From Ashinkailepas kermadecensis (lineage: Eukaryota > Arthropoda > Thecostraca > Neolepadidae): DNA of 64,000 bases. Under the pieces are notes generated by a model. It made no database searches. It was not told where the DNA came from and saw nothing but the letters and a program-made list of their open reading frames with translations. A program made the translations under genes and the position numbers. The DNA lies in NCBI GenBank assembly GCA_034440615.1, contig JAOTOM010004332.1:186001-250000 (forward strand), read 5' to 3'. Each line of letters starts with the position of its first letter. Position 1 is the stretch's first letter. Below are positions 1 through 11,924 of this stretch, in pieces.

Positions 1-397
1 TCATATTGGCAGGCGTGCTAAGCCCTGTGAACTGGCCTGATGAGGATCTCATGAGTTGGCCGATGGCAGCCGAGAAAAATGACTCCCAATAAGCAGCAAT
101 TTGAGGCCAATGCAATCATAAATAGATTTACAGCACGAGTGACTCAATACAACTCAGAAATGGACTGAAGCCTCGCCTGTCCAGAATACCCGCTTCCCAG
201 GCATACATTATTGGCGCACCAATCATTCCCCTCTTCCCCGCCTGTCGTGGCGCGTGCGCTTCTTATTCACGTCTCAGACGCACGCGCTCTCAATCAATTT
301 CCCGGGAGAGCGTCGCGATCTTTTCTGCTGCGGGCGAACTCGTTTTGATCGCCACGATACCGCCCCGGGGGCACCCACGGGTGCGCCGCGTCTGGCC

Positions 398-620
398 TGC
401 AACTGACGCGTGTGCTGCCGGCCGGTGCCGGTGCAGAACGCAGGACATGGCGGTCGTCACTGTGCGCGGCCACTGGTTAGCTTGCCGCCGGCGGTGCGGT
501 GCGAACGCAGGACATGGGGTGTCATGCCGGCCTTGGTTTTCAACTGACGCGTGTGCCGCCGGCCGGTGCCGGTGCAGAACGCAGGACATGGCGGTCGTCA
601 CTGTGCGCGGCCAGTTGGCG
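398..620. repeat. 141-bp GC-rich direct duplication
   Basis: The segment beginning aactgacgcgtgtg occurs at 401 and again at 542, a spacing of 141 bp. Both copies continue through a block ending in the words aacgcaggacatggcggtcg. A third, shorter copy of the gcgaacgcaggacatgg part lies at about 500. The repetition explains the long open frames seen on both strands here; I see no protein family in them. Confidence 0.8.
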
Positions 621-837
621 ATTTGCTGCCGAGGCTCACGGCTGCAGCGCGGTGGGAGCTGCTGCGCTGCTGCACGCTGGAGGATGGTTGAGACGTACTG
701 CATGCGGTGTATGCAGGCTGTGGTGAAGGTATTGTGCGACTGTCGCACGGTAGGCACATGGCCACCACACGACAGCAAGACTAAATGGCTCGAGGGAGGT
801 GACGGTGAGAAACGTTCAGTGATATTAGTACTGTAAG

Positions 838-2150
838 AATTGACTCGAAACCTGTTCTCACACAAAAAGCTTTCAGCTAGCGCATCTGGCTTCAATGTGC
901 TGCCTCCGCTCCAACTAGTATGTCAAAATTGGATGATTATGAGAAGGAATTTGGAACTACGATGCCGTGTTTGACCCATCTCAGATACAAATATTGTATT
1001 TTATGTATAGATGCTGTTATAGTCGAGAGGAATAGCCACCATCATTCACGCCAAGGTTAGCTGTCGAACAGGGATAGTGTACCGGATCTGTCCTCTGGCG
1101 TTACCAATACCTCCTCAGATGGAGTGCTGGCAGGACAGAGGCTAGCACAGACGTCGAAAACCCTTACATCCATCCAAACTCGGTTAGAGCCGGTCCGAAG
1201 CTTCAAAGGCTACCAGAGACAAGGGGACACAAGCGGCGTCTCATGTCAATAATTTCGTGGCCGCATCTCTGTGCGGCCACTGGGACCTGGGAGCCGAGCT
1301 GGAGGGATTTGTAAGGATGCAGTATTCATGTGGTGGAATCTCAGTATTCTGTTTGATTTAAACCCGACCTCACATCACTTTGTCCCCGATAGGAGCCAGC
1401 TTGCTGTGGTCGGAAAGCCGCATAATTCAAATTGTCGAGTTTGCTTAATCTGCTTGAAAGGAACACTACATTAAATCATAGTCTCTCAGCAGATTAAATT
1501 TTTGTTCCAGCCGAAAAGCGATCCCTTCAATCAGTGACCTTCCATAGCTACCAGTTGTGCGGCCCTACCGCCCAGCAACCAGAACTGCACGAGATCAATT
1601 AAGAAATTTGACAAGTTCTCAACTCAATATCAAAAATGTTCGGCGTTCTAGGTATTATTTCATTTTTCTATTTTTGGTCTATTTCCATTCTATTTTTGGT
1701 CGGGCACCCATTAACAAAATCCTGGCTGCGCCCATCATAGTTGTATCATCATATAATTGCTCCGTACTGAAAACCAGGCAACTTATTACTTTTCTTTGAA
1801 GTATGATGAATGCATCATAATTAACAATGCATATTTAATATATTATACAATCAATAAGTCTGCTAAAACGTTATCACACCGAGCCCTCAGCCACGTATCA
1901 CGTGACCAACTGAACCAATCACGGGAGAGTGGTACCGTAGTATGTGGTGCACATGCTACATGTATTGCTCATCACCATTAGTGTAATTTCTGGGAGAGGA
2001 GGGACATGTCCCCTCACCCCCGATTTCCATATGAAAATCCGGTGTACACCATTACTTGAGAAGGCACACCTGAGCATTTTTACAATTCTCAACCTATGCA
2101 TGGAGGTGTTTGTGAGGTTCCACATGCTTGTTGGTGTTTATGGCCTGGTG
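838..2150. other. Stretch without recognisable genes
   Basis: AT-rich, non-repetitive sequence. The open frames are short and resemble no family I know. No RNA gene or clear mobile element was seen. Confidence 0.5.
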
Positions 2151-2164
2151 GATTGTGGAGTAGC

Positions 2165-2630
2165 AATCTGATAGTGAGCGTGGGCGGCGTATGATCTGTT
2201 GTAGTGTGGTGGTAGTCTGATTGTGGGATGATAGTCTGATAGTGAGCGTGGGCAGCGTATGGTCTGTTGTAGTGTGGTGGTAGTCTGATTGTGGGATGAT
2301 AGTCTGATAGTGAGCGTGGGCAGCGTATGGTCTGTAGTAGTGTGGTGGTAGTCTGATTGTGGGATGATAGTCTGATAGTGAGCGTGGGCAGCGTATGGTC
2401 TGTTGTAGTATGGTGGTAGTCTGATTGTGGTATGGTAGTCTGATAGTGAGCGTGGGCAGCGTACGGTCTGTTGTAGTGTGGTGGTAGTCTGATTGTGGGA
2501 TGGTAGTCTGATAGTGAGCGTGGGCAGCGTATGGTCTGTTGTAGTGTGGTGGAAGTCGGATGGTGGGGTAGTAGTCTGATGGTGAACGTGGGAAGTGTGG
2601 TATCTGTTGTAGTGTGGTGGCTATATTTGC
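2165..2630. repeat. 68-bp minisatellite, about 7 copies
   Basis: The word ttgtgggatgatagtctga starts at 2221, 2289 and 2357, so the period is 68 bp. Copies diverge toward the 3' end, near 2560-2630. Read on the minus strand the array gives a long His/Tyr/Thr-rich open frame, which I treat as an artefact of the repeat because 68 is not a multiple of three and all frames contain similar peptides. Confidence 0.9.
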
Positions 2631-2859
2631 TTCTTTGTCTGCTTGTTCATGGCCGTGCATGTCTGTGTCTGGCTCGGTGACCAATGAAGAAGTGGTCGTC
2701 GTTGTCTGGTTAATTTGTGGTGTATGCAAAGTTTTATTTTGGCACGATGGGGTGTTTGAATGCAGGATAGGCTGCGACGCAATGTATGGCTGAGCTTGCA
2801 TCAGAAGCGATAATGTTGTGTTTCATGTGTGTGTTGTGGATTGTTGATTGTGGATTGTG

Positions 2860-3015
2860 TGGTACTGTGTCTGGCAGACAGGCATAGGATATTGCGTTTG
2901 GATGCTATGTATACGCGATGTGTGTGTGTGGGTGCTGTGTCTGGCAGACAGGCACGTAGGATGACTGTGTGTGTGGATGCTGTGTCTGGCAGACAGGCAC
3001 GTACGATGACTGGAA
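2860..3015. repeat. Short irregular repeat with ctggcagacaggca core
   Basis: The core tgtgtctggcagacaggca is found three times at about 2866, 2938 and 2983, separated by GT-rich linkers of unequal length. Confidence 0.7.
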
Positions 3016-3397
3016 ACGGTGGCCGTCTGCTATGGTGTGGGCATCGTGGAGCTGTTGGTGTAGCTTATGTTGTAATTTGGCTGGCCTGATGTGAATTACC
3101 GGAAGAGTTCCTTAATTTCTGCGACAGTAAAGATGTGCTTTGGGCAATATATGACAATGTGTGTTGTGTTCCCAACACGCCGCAGCGGATGGAAGTCGTG
3201 TGCTGTGTAGGCCGTTGGCATGTGTGTGTGCATGCGGCATCTTACGGCTGTGCTGAGTCGTGATACGGGCATGATTTGGTGTTGGCGTCGGGTGCGTTAT
3301 GTGCAGGATGGTTTCTAATGAGTTGTGTTTTGGAGTGATATCTGAGAAGTGCTTCAGTACATCTGTGCTGTCGTGGTGGTATTTGGTTGAAAATGCG

Positions 3398-3500
<103 letters not shown>

Positions 3501-3509
3501 GGTGATTTA

Positions 3510-6050
3510 ATACATGCTCCTGTGGAAATTCTGAGGCATTGACTTGGAAATTTGTTGAAAACGTGGAAGTTTGTCGGGGCAACGTTTTTGGAAATAGTCA
3601 TAAGTTTATGTCAGCGAACTTCCAATGTTGTTTTTTTAATATCTAAGAAATGTAGCCGAAATGTTGAGTCGTGGATCTCATACAACGCCCGAAAATGTTA
3701 CAATGACAACGAATGCCTGGTTCTGTGTTCGAACTTAAGTGGTTGTAAATCTCCTCGAGTGCCATAGCTAAAAACAATGTATTTATATTTGGAGGTGTAA
3801 TGTGTAGATTAAGGTATGATAGCTTGCTGTGTAGTTTCGTGAGTGAGCAGTGTAGAATTCCTCGTGCGTCGTGTGGTTTCTGTGTGATGTCCGAAGTACG
3901 ACGTCGTGTGCATATAGGCCACTTTTGACCGGAAGTTTGTCTGTGATGATTTAATGTAGTCCGAGGATAAAGGGGAAGAGGCTAAAAACAGATCCTTGTA
4001 TATATTACATCAGTGGTAGGTAAGTTGGGATGTGGGGTCGAATTTTAACTTGAAATGATCGATTTAGAAGGTAGAAATGAAGGTAGTGTACTAAACATCC
4101 CTGCATATCAACGTTGTGTAAGTGATTCAACAGTGTTGTGATGTTGGACGAAGCTTTATGAATATATGTTTTCCTTCAGTCCCCAGGTAGTACCACAAGT
4201 TAACTAATTGGGCCACATAGTTTGTGTTATTTGGTATAACTCATTCAAGTTAATGTGGGATGTGGGGTGGGGGTGGAAGGGGCACGTGCCCACAACCGGC
4301 CTTGCAACCCAGCCTTGCAACCGGCCTAGTCCTACATGATCTTCATCACTTCTCTCATGCATGGACATGCAATTGCGTAATTCCAGCACAAGGATAGGCT
4401 ACATAGGTAAAGAGCCGTTCCTCATTTAGCCATATTTACCTTACCAAAAATTTCAGCCATGGCTCATACTGTGATGTGCCTGTGCGTGTGCGTGTGCGTG
4501 TGTGTGTGTGTGGGTAGGTGGTCAATTAAACTATCCATCTGACACCGAGACCAACTATGTCTGATCCACATATTTATGTGCTTACATACCGGTGGATATG
4601 TAGTGCCCCTATAGGAAAATAGGACTGCTTGCATCACTTCTGCCATGTTCAATTCGAGTCCAGCATTTTTCATACAGTGATTCATACTATTGTGCTAAAG
4701 AAAAACTAACTATTTATGTTCTTTCTTCCAGTCTCTATGAATGATTCTCTTCCATGTGAACTATCACTAGTATTGTCTTTCATTGCCTTCATTCTTAAGT
4801 GATTTTTTGCTGGAATGTATTTGTCCTATAAAATCGACTGTTTTAGGAACGCTTAGCTTCTTTGTGAATGCATGCTTCTCTTTCGCGTTTGGGTATGTGT
4901 CACATATCACAGTGCAGCACAGCATCACTGTGCTACAGTCATACTGTGTTTATTGTTCTTCATGCTACGATTTTAGAAGTGTGCATGCCAGGGAATATCA
5001 CTTCAATTATTGACTAGGCGGCTGTTTGCCGGATCTAAATATTGGTTGTTTAGCTGACGGAGCGAAATAAAAATTAATCTTCAAATCGTGCTGGCATCGA
5101 GTGAGACATATTTGTAATGCGCTACCCTGGTGCATAAAAAGCGAGAAAAAGGTTCCGGTGCTTTTTCCGTGCCAACTGAGCCTATCCTCAAGCTAAATCA
5201 TTGCGAGTGTCCCCATGCCAACAACCCCCGCATCTGACCGGCCGGCGATTGCTTGTCGAACAGGCCCAAATAGGGTCATACAAATATAGTTATTGATCGA
5301 CCAACATTTAGATCGACTGCCTATAATTTCTCGGCCTGCTCTGAAATTGTGGTATTCTATAACACTATTTGCTATATTACATCCGTAATGCTATATTCAC
5401 TTGCTTTTCGGCACCAAGGTTCTGAGTATGCAACCTTGGCTGTGAATCAGCAAGATGTGTTCTTTTTCCCGAAGCCGCCAACAAAATTATGTCAATAAGC
5501 TTCAATGCTGGACATGGTTGGAAGAAACTTTGTTGTCCTGGATTGTTGTCATTCAGAACATTATCCTGCAAGGAAAATAATCCTCATTTTGTAACAAATG
5601 ATGATGCCATGATGTAGTGTAGCAAATGATGCCATTTTACAAGAACATTGTGCCAAATTGAATTGCCTTTCGTAAAAATGTTAATCCCCTGGGTTCTGAA
5701 ACCCAGCCCTCAATGCCAGAAATCGTACAGGACAATTATAAATTTTGTTCCATCCCCACTTTTCTAATCACACTATTTGCACACAAAAACCAACACCGGA
5801 TACCTCAAGTTCAGACGTACAAAAAGGTTTGTGGTCTCCGAATAGGAAGAAAATCATCCTCCCCAAACTTGATGGACCAAAATTGTTACGTTAAAATCCA
5901 GGATTCCAAGGTATAAATCCAACCCTCACGTACGTTTTCCAAAAGCCGCAGGGAAAGGATGATATGAATAAGCACAGAAGGCAGAAGGCAGAACCAGAAC
6001 CTAAGGCAAACAGCTTTGCCTGGTAAGATGAATTTCATTCCATGTACGAA
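3510..6050. other. Stretch without recognisable genes
   Basis: AT-rich unique sequence with a small GT tract near 4.5 kb. I see no exon with flanking splice signals and a family match, and no clear mobile element. Confidence 0.5.
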
Positions 6051-6059
6051 ATCCCATGT

Positions 6060-6275
6060 ATGTATGTATATACATGCATTTTTGTATTCACGAAGGTGAG
6101 TCAGTGTGTGGTAGAGGAGATCACGCGTAGCTTTGGGGGAAAGGCACAGACCAAAATGGAAAGAATATGCACCGTTCTTGCCTACATGTGGGGGTGATTC
6201 GAACAGGGTTCTGATTAGTGGCACAGACGCCCAGACCCTCATTGGCAATCCCCATCAGGTTCTAGACAGAATGAG
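6060..6275 (-). mobile_element. Possible tRNA-derived SINE relic
   Basis: On the minus strand the segment has a B-box-like gttcgaatcacccc (plus-strand complement near 6190-6202), preceded by a stretch resembling a tRNA anticodon arm (ctaatcaga) and a weak A box. The A box is poor and no tail repeat or target duplication was seen, so this is tentative. Confidence 0.3.
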
Positions 6276-7171
6276 ATACCTACATTGGCCCCAGGACTTC
6301 CTTGGTGTTACTAGCTTGCTACCTAGCTGAGGTGTTCCTGGGGATACTTCTACTAATAACTGGTGGTGGCCTATCTGCAAACAAAAAGACAAAACAAAAG
6401 ATGCAACCAGTTGTAGTGAACAGCAGACAAATGACATATGTGTTGGCATCCTGAGGCATTCCTAAGCTGGATGTCCTAACTTTTGAATAGCTGGCGATGG
6501 GAAAGCCGACTATCAATCGAGCCTATAATAGTGCATGTAGCCAAACAGGATAGGCTGCTGCATACGAAACAGGGGTCGACATTAGGGACAAAAAAATACA
6601 TGCAGTAAAGCCTGGCCATCGAAGTTGTTATTTGATGGAACCATTGGGTGTATGCATCATGTTTATATCAGACAAACCATTGGGTGTGTATATCGTGTGT
6701 ATATAAGGCAAACCATTGGACGCGCACATCATGTTTATGGAAGACAAATGTAGTCAGGGAATTCCATTCAGTATGTTCTAGTGTACGCCATCCATCACCT
6801 AACGACTTTTCTGTCAAAAGTCGTTGCGTTGCACCGTTTCGAATAAGAAAGCTAGAGCAATGTACAAGACACGGGACAACAACAAAAGATCACCGTTATT
6901 GTGTGCACAAACAATGGCATGCGCCGCCGCTGACCGTACCTTTTCAACCCATGAATGGTTCCCCATTACTGGCTGGGCCAGCTGTGTGTCTGCGGTGAAT
7001 TCTCACCGTGTCCGCCAGGGGATGCTTTGTGTGGAGCATTACCGGCAGCCGGCACCAGCGCGGTTCACATTGGGCTGATCGGTTCGCGACGCTCCCTCCC
7101 CCCCTCCCCTGCTGTCGTCCGGTCATTGATACCGACCGCATTGCCACTCGGGTGTCGATCTGCGCCAGCAT

Positions 7172-7466
7172 TCAGCGCCGCCGCACCGGGCGCTCGCCAT
7201 ACACGCCGCCGTAAGTGTTCATCAGCATCGGCACCGAACCGATGCCGACGGCGGGGGTCGCCACTGTGACGTCACTGGCAGCGGTCAGCCGCATCGCCTC
7301 CACCGCAGCCGCCAGCTCGGACTCCCTGACAACCGGCTGGCGGTCGGCGACCCACGGCAGCTTCGGCCGTTCGGCGGCCTGCAGCTCGGCTTCGGCAAAC
7401 TCCAGCGTGCGGCCCGGCGTTGGTTCCCGCGGCGACTGGTGAGATCCGTCCCCCGGGGCGCCAAGC
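7172..7466 (-). CDS. Candidate 3'-terminal exon of an unknown protein
   Basis: A CpG-rich block with one long open minus-strand frame of 97 residues plus TGA. It is preceded by a good acceptor (ccaccctctgcag, ending at 7467). The first base would complete a codon begun in an upstream exon. The peptide is balanced and protein-like, with an acidic/alanine helix-like part (residues about 20-35, FAEAELQAAERPKLPWVADR), a second (VRESELAAAVEAMRL) near 46-60, and a C-terminal end NTYGGVYGERPVRRR. I do not recognise the family. The frame has no early ATG, which fits an internal or last exon. The opposite strand is also open but Ser/Ala-rich and less protein-like. It may also be a chance open frame in GC-rich DNA, and no partner exon was found upstream. 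Confidence 0.4.
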
Positions 7467-7770
7467 CTGCAGAGGGTGGCTCACGACACGTATGCCGAGC
7501 TTAATCCAGCTACTGCAGTCAGCTGGAGACACGGAAGTATGAGGTATCCAGGGAATGGATGCGGCAGACGCGAGGCGGGCAGGCCATTCGGCTTGGCCGG
7601 CATTGCATGTTGGGAGCTACTTCTACATTATGTATGGAGAACAATACACTGCTGGGCCGTTGGCGGAACAGCGGAGCACACCGAATGGAACTGGCGGTCC
7701 TCGCCTTATTTCCACCGCTGCCGACTAGAGACTAATTTGGTAAAGACATCGGAATCAAATCAACCGGAGT

Positions 7771-7790
7771 GGGGGGGGGGGGGGGGGGGG
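7771..7790. repeat. Poly-G run of 20
   Basis: An uninterrupted run of 20 G on the plus strand. It is a potential quadruplex former and a likely place for length errors in the assembly. Confidence 0.95.
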
Positions 7791-8107
7791 TGAAGAGCAA
7801 CTCACATGGCCCCATCAAAAGTACCGAGGCTGTCCGGGCTCTGTGTAGCTCACGTTCTAATACTGTCTTCCGTCCAATGCCACTCAGACGTCCTGCCAAC
7901 TCAGTGCATGTGACGTCACTGTAAATCACAGCGTCACGCGTGGCGCAGCAGCTGTCATCAGCTGTTGCGTTTCGCCCTCTGTCTGTCTCGAGGAGCATCG
8001 TGACGTGCTTCGGAGGTGTGGCTGGCAGTCTCTAAAACGTGGCCGACTCGGTAGACGCGCTGGAAGGCATGTCTGACTGGTGTTATCAACAGGCAGCCTC
8101 AGAAGCA

Positions 8108-8445
8108 AGTCACGTCTGACTGCGAGTCACGTCTGACTGCGAGTCACGTCTGACTGCGAGTCACGTCTGACTGCGAGTCATGTCTGACTATGAGTCATGT
8201 CTGACTGCGAGTCACGTCTGACTGCGAGTCACGTTTGACTGCGAGTCACGTCTGACTGCGAGTCACGTCTGACTGCGAGTGATGTCTGACTATGAGTCAT
8301 GTCTGACTGCGAGTCATGTCTGACTGCGAGTCATGTCTGACTGCGAGTCATGTTTGACTGCGAGTCACGTCTAACTGCGAGTCACGTCTGACTGCGAGTC
8401 ACGTCGAACTACGAGTCATGTCTGACTGTGAGTCATGTCTCACTG
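8108..8445. repeat. 17-bp minisatellite, about 20 copies
   Basis: Unit cacgtctgactgcgagt repeated at 17-bp spacing, with point variants (atgtctgactatgagt, cgtttgact). Each unit junction contains the inverted repeat tgact-gcg-agtca. No coding potential is implied. Confidence 0.95.
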
Positions 8446-9017
8446 CCCGCGGGTGTCATCGACAGACATCCTCCGAAGCGAATCATCTCTCTGAGGGTGT
8501 GACGAGCATCCTAACTATCCCCAGTCGTATTTAGCTTACTCAGAGCAGGAGCATAATAATGATCTAAGTGAGAAGGGTGGAGGCCAGGACCATTTTTAAG
8601 CTTTCTATTTCTATGGAACACTGGTGGCCTAACATCAATTTCCTCCAAAGCCGGAAGAATGCCTTTCCTCTAAGCCACTTTGCTCACGCCACTTCCTCGG
8701 AGTCATGGTCGCCTGCCGCAGAGTCTACGTCGCCCTCTCCGAAGTACAGTTGTCTTTCCCGGAGGAATAGTCAGCACTTGATACGTGGTCGCCTGGCTTT
8801 GCGTCATGGTCGCGTGTTTTGGAGTCGTGTTCTCCTGCTTCAGAGTTGTGGATGCTTGCACCGGAGTCGCAGCCAGCTTTTGGGACCTTGATAAGTTGTC
8901 TCGCTGTCTGGAGTCGTGGCGAGTCTTCTCGGAAGCTGTGTTAGCTAACATTGAATATGATTGGCTTTTCCGAGCCATCCTTGGTTGTCCTGGAGGTATG
9001 CTCACCATCGTTGGAGG

Positions 9018-9285
9018 TGTTAGAGTGCGGGTGACCTATTCTGGGCTGGAGGTGCGGTGTTAGAGTGCTGTTGACCTATTCTGGGCTGGAGGTGCGGTGT
9101 TAGAGTGCTGTTGACCTATTCTGGGCTGGAGGTGTGGTGTTAGAGTGCTGCCCACTTATACTGGGCAGGAGGTGTGGTGTTAGAGTGCTGTTGACCTATT
9201 CTGGGCTGGAGGTGTGGTGTTAGAGTGCTGCCCACTTATACTGGGCAGGAGGTGTGGTGTTAGAGTGCTGGTGACTCACTGGCTG
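9018..9285. repeat. 40-bp minisatellite, about 7 copies
   Basis: The word tagagtgctg recurs at 9061, 9101, 9141, 9181 and 9221, a 40-bp period. Two unit types alternate in the second half: ttgacctattctgggctgga and cccacttatactgggcagga. Confidence 0.95.
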
Positions 9286-9289
9286 TTTG

Positions 9290-9582
9290 TATATACATGG
9301 AGGCGTGATGACGGCTACGGCGCATTGCCCACTTGGCCGGTGACTGGGCATGGAGGCGTGGTGACGGCTACGGTGCATTGCCGTGCGCACGGTGGCTGCT
9401 TGTGCATACATGGAGGCGTGATGACGGCTACGGCGCATTGCCGTGCGCCGGTGGCGCCTGGCATACATGGAGGCGTGATGACGGCTACGGCGCATTGCCG
9501 TGCGCCGGTGGCGCCTGGCATACATGGAGGCGTGATGACGGCTACGGCGCATTGCCGTGCGCCGGTGGCGCCTGCCGGTACG
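9290..9582. repeat. 57-bp minisatellite, about 5 copies
   Basis: The unit contains catacatggaggcgtgatga and cggctacggcgcattgccg, and repeats at 57 bp in the last three copies. The first two copies are diverged. Because 57 is divisible by three, several frames stay open on both strands. I consider these frames repeat artefacts. Confidence 0.9.
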
Positions 9583-9599
9583 TTGGCAGGACGGCAGGA

Positions 9600-9845
9600 T
9601 GGTCTTCAGAGGTGACCGCACCGTCTGCCAACACGTTAGCACGGTGCCAGGGTGCTCTTCAGAGGTGACCGCACCGTCTGACGGCACGTTAGCACGGTGC
9701 CAGGGTGCTCTTCAGAGGTGACCGCACCGTCTGACGGCACGTTAGCACGGTGCCAGGGTGCTCTTCAGAGGTGACCGCACCGTCTGACGGCACGTTAGCA
9801 CGGTGGCAGGGTGCTCTTCAGAGGCGGCCACACCGTCTGACGGCA
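9600..9845. repeat. 53-bp minisatellite, about 5 copies
   Basis: The word ggtgctcttcagaggtgacc recurs at 9651 and 9704, giving a period of 53 bp. The array directly follows the 57-bp array; the two families share no obvious unit. Confidence 0.92.
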
Positions 9846-9930
9846 TGCCAACGTTTATGTAGCACCGGAATGGGCCATCTATCAAGCGGTCCGGCCGACT
9901 CGTTTCTGGAGCTGCATCGAACGGTGTCCG

Positions 9931-10294
9931 TTATAGCCTCCGGCTATTGCCTCTAATTACCGGGCCTGGCTCGGGTGACGTAGCGCCGTCCGTGAGTGCT
10001 CGTACTTTGGTAACGACATATTTGTCGCGGCCAAAATGGAACGGTTTGTAAATTACCAACTGGGGAAATTCTGCATGCATGAACGCATTGAGCTGCGGCG
10101 TCCGGAACAATGGTGGCGCTGACTCCATTGAAGCATCGCTTGTACGCCGGATGTTTCTTCGTGATGGAGTAGAGCGGATCACGAAGATGGCCTGAGCAAA
10201 ACATCACCATTGTTGGCTTGACGCACATGAAGAGTGGGACGGCCGGGCTGGGTAGCCTGTGGCGCATGGGTAGCCTGTGGCGCATGGGTAGCAC
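9931..10294 (-). pseudogene. Possible damaged coding segment, unknown family
   Basis: Two overlapping minus-strand frames are open here. The upstream part reads protein-like in one frame (SGHLRDPLYSITKKHPAYKR, complement of about 10200-10135). The downstream part reads protein-like in another (FPQLVIYKPFHFGRDKYVV, about 10075-10015). A single frameshift near 10110-10130 would join them. I recognise no family. It could be a mobile-element relic or chance. No splice sites clearly bound it. Confidence 0.25.
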
Positions 10295-10520
10295 GTGACG
10301 TATCGTGTATTTATATCAGCTTTAGCGCTGCTGTGCCGTCCTTTAAAAAAAACTTTCAAGTTCTTTGATTCCATTCATGACATATTTGCTCATGAGTGAA
10401 GATGAATTCATCCGCTGACTGATAACAAAGTTTTTTTGTGTTTAGAGGAAAATGCATACTGAACTTAGTTAGTTACTTGGACGAGGGCACGCCAACGGCT
10501 AATTTAGCAGTACAGCAAAA

Positions 10521-11022
10521 TTATTGCAAGATGGATTTGTTGTCCCTATTTATTGCATTGACATCACTTTCTACATGATTGATAATACCTGCGATGACAA
10601 ATGATTCTAGCCATTCCGCAAGGCTGACTGAGGCCGGTTGGCTATATGCTGAATTTCTCCGATGGGACCCGACTGAAGACACATCTGTCCTGGGGTCTGA
10701 ATACAAATGTTCCGTATTAGAGCCTATATCATTCCTACAGAGTGCTCCAACATGCCGGTCGGTGACAGGCTGCCATGAGAGCCGTCCACAGACTGCGCCG
10801 GCGCCCGGATGTGCCGGATGTGCCGGATGTGCCGGATGTGCCGGATGTGCCTGCGCCCGGATGTGCCACCTTGAAACCACGTCTCTGAATAAGGCGTGTT
10901 CTTCAGGGGAAATGTTGTGCTCAGTGTTGGCAAAAATTGAAGTTGAAGGAGCAGGTGTAGTACTGAGCGAAGACATGACACGAAACACGGACACAGATGG
11001 CCATGGAAATATCAAAGGGTGA
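10521..11022. other. Overlapping open frames on both strands around a 9-bp repeat
   Basis: A minus-strand frame (stop near 10521, first ATG near 10976) and a plus-strand frame (first ATG near 10594, stop near 11020) overlap almost fully. Both run through the 9-bp repeat gatgtgccg (10799-10860), read as His-Pro-Ala on the minus strand and Ala-Gly-Cys on the plus strand. Neither protein resembles a known family. Low-complexity antisense pairs of this sort are usually not genes. Confidence 0.2.
10799..10860. repeat. 9-bp repeat (ccggatgtg), about 6 copies
   Basis: Five consecutive units of gccggatgt are flanked on both sides by the word gcgcccggatgtgcc. Confidence 0.95.
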
Positions 11023-11524
11023 CATAAAATATCGGGGAGGGTCTATCATGAACTTGTATTCATATACCTATATGTCGGCCTAGGTCAAGGGGGTAATGCC
11101 AAGCAATATCTATAATAGAGCGCTTCATCTCCATATCTCAGCCACCGATAATTTGTGCAGTATTTGCGTATACGCGTTGTGTATCAGGTAGGCACGTGTG
11201 GGAAGTTGGTGTCGTGTCTATTTTGGCTGATGCCCGCCACCCTACTCCCAATGCGACGCCGCTCGCCCACTGCCGACCGTACGCACCACCGGAACAAAAT
11301 ATGCTGCCAACTTTGACGGGACCTTGCAGAATGAAATAACAATCTTGATGAGATGGGGAGCTGCCAACGTTTCTGTACATATAATATTCATGGGAACGGG
11401 AAATACGTCGGATATTTTTTTGATCGTCGAAGTTAAGGGCCGCTGCCCAATTTCCCTGTGTCTACACCAGTAGCGGTCAAGACCCATATGTGATTAAATC
11501 ACCGGTCTATTGTCCAATTTACAA

Positions 11525-11745
11525 GGTCATGTACCTGGTGCCATCTGCAGATGGCGGTACCTGGTGTACATGATGCGGTACCATGTACCAGGTGCACCTG
11601 GTGTGCATGGTGCGATACCAGGTAACTGTTGTCATTTGTAGATAGCGGTACCTAGTGTACCTAGTGTCACCTGTAGATGGCGGCACCTGGTGTACCTGGT
11701 GCGGTACCATGTACCTGTGTGTGTGTGCCGCTACCTTCCTACCAT
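11525..11745. repeat. Irregular ggtacctggtg repeat
   Basis: Variants of ggtacctggtgtacctggtg and gcggtaccatgtacc recur with shifting spacing. Many copies contain the palindromes ggtacc and gtac. Confidence 0.8.
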
Positions 11746-11924
11746 ATACCTGTGCCATGTATCTTACGGCTGTTGCTACCTGGGTGTCATCAACCCAACG
11801 TATTTTGCATATTTCTCCTGTATGTGGATCCGTATGAGTTGCTCAATGTTTGCTGATGGGCTGTCATCAGTGTTCGCCTCGTTTTATACAACCATGGGGC
11901 ACCGCCATGTTTTCTACACTGCCT

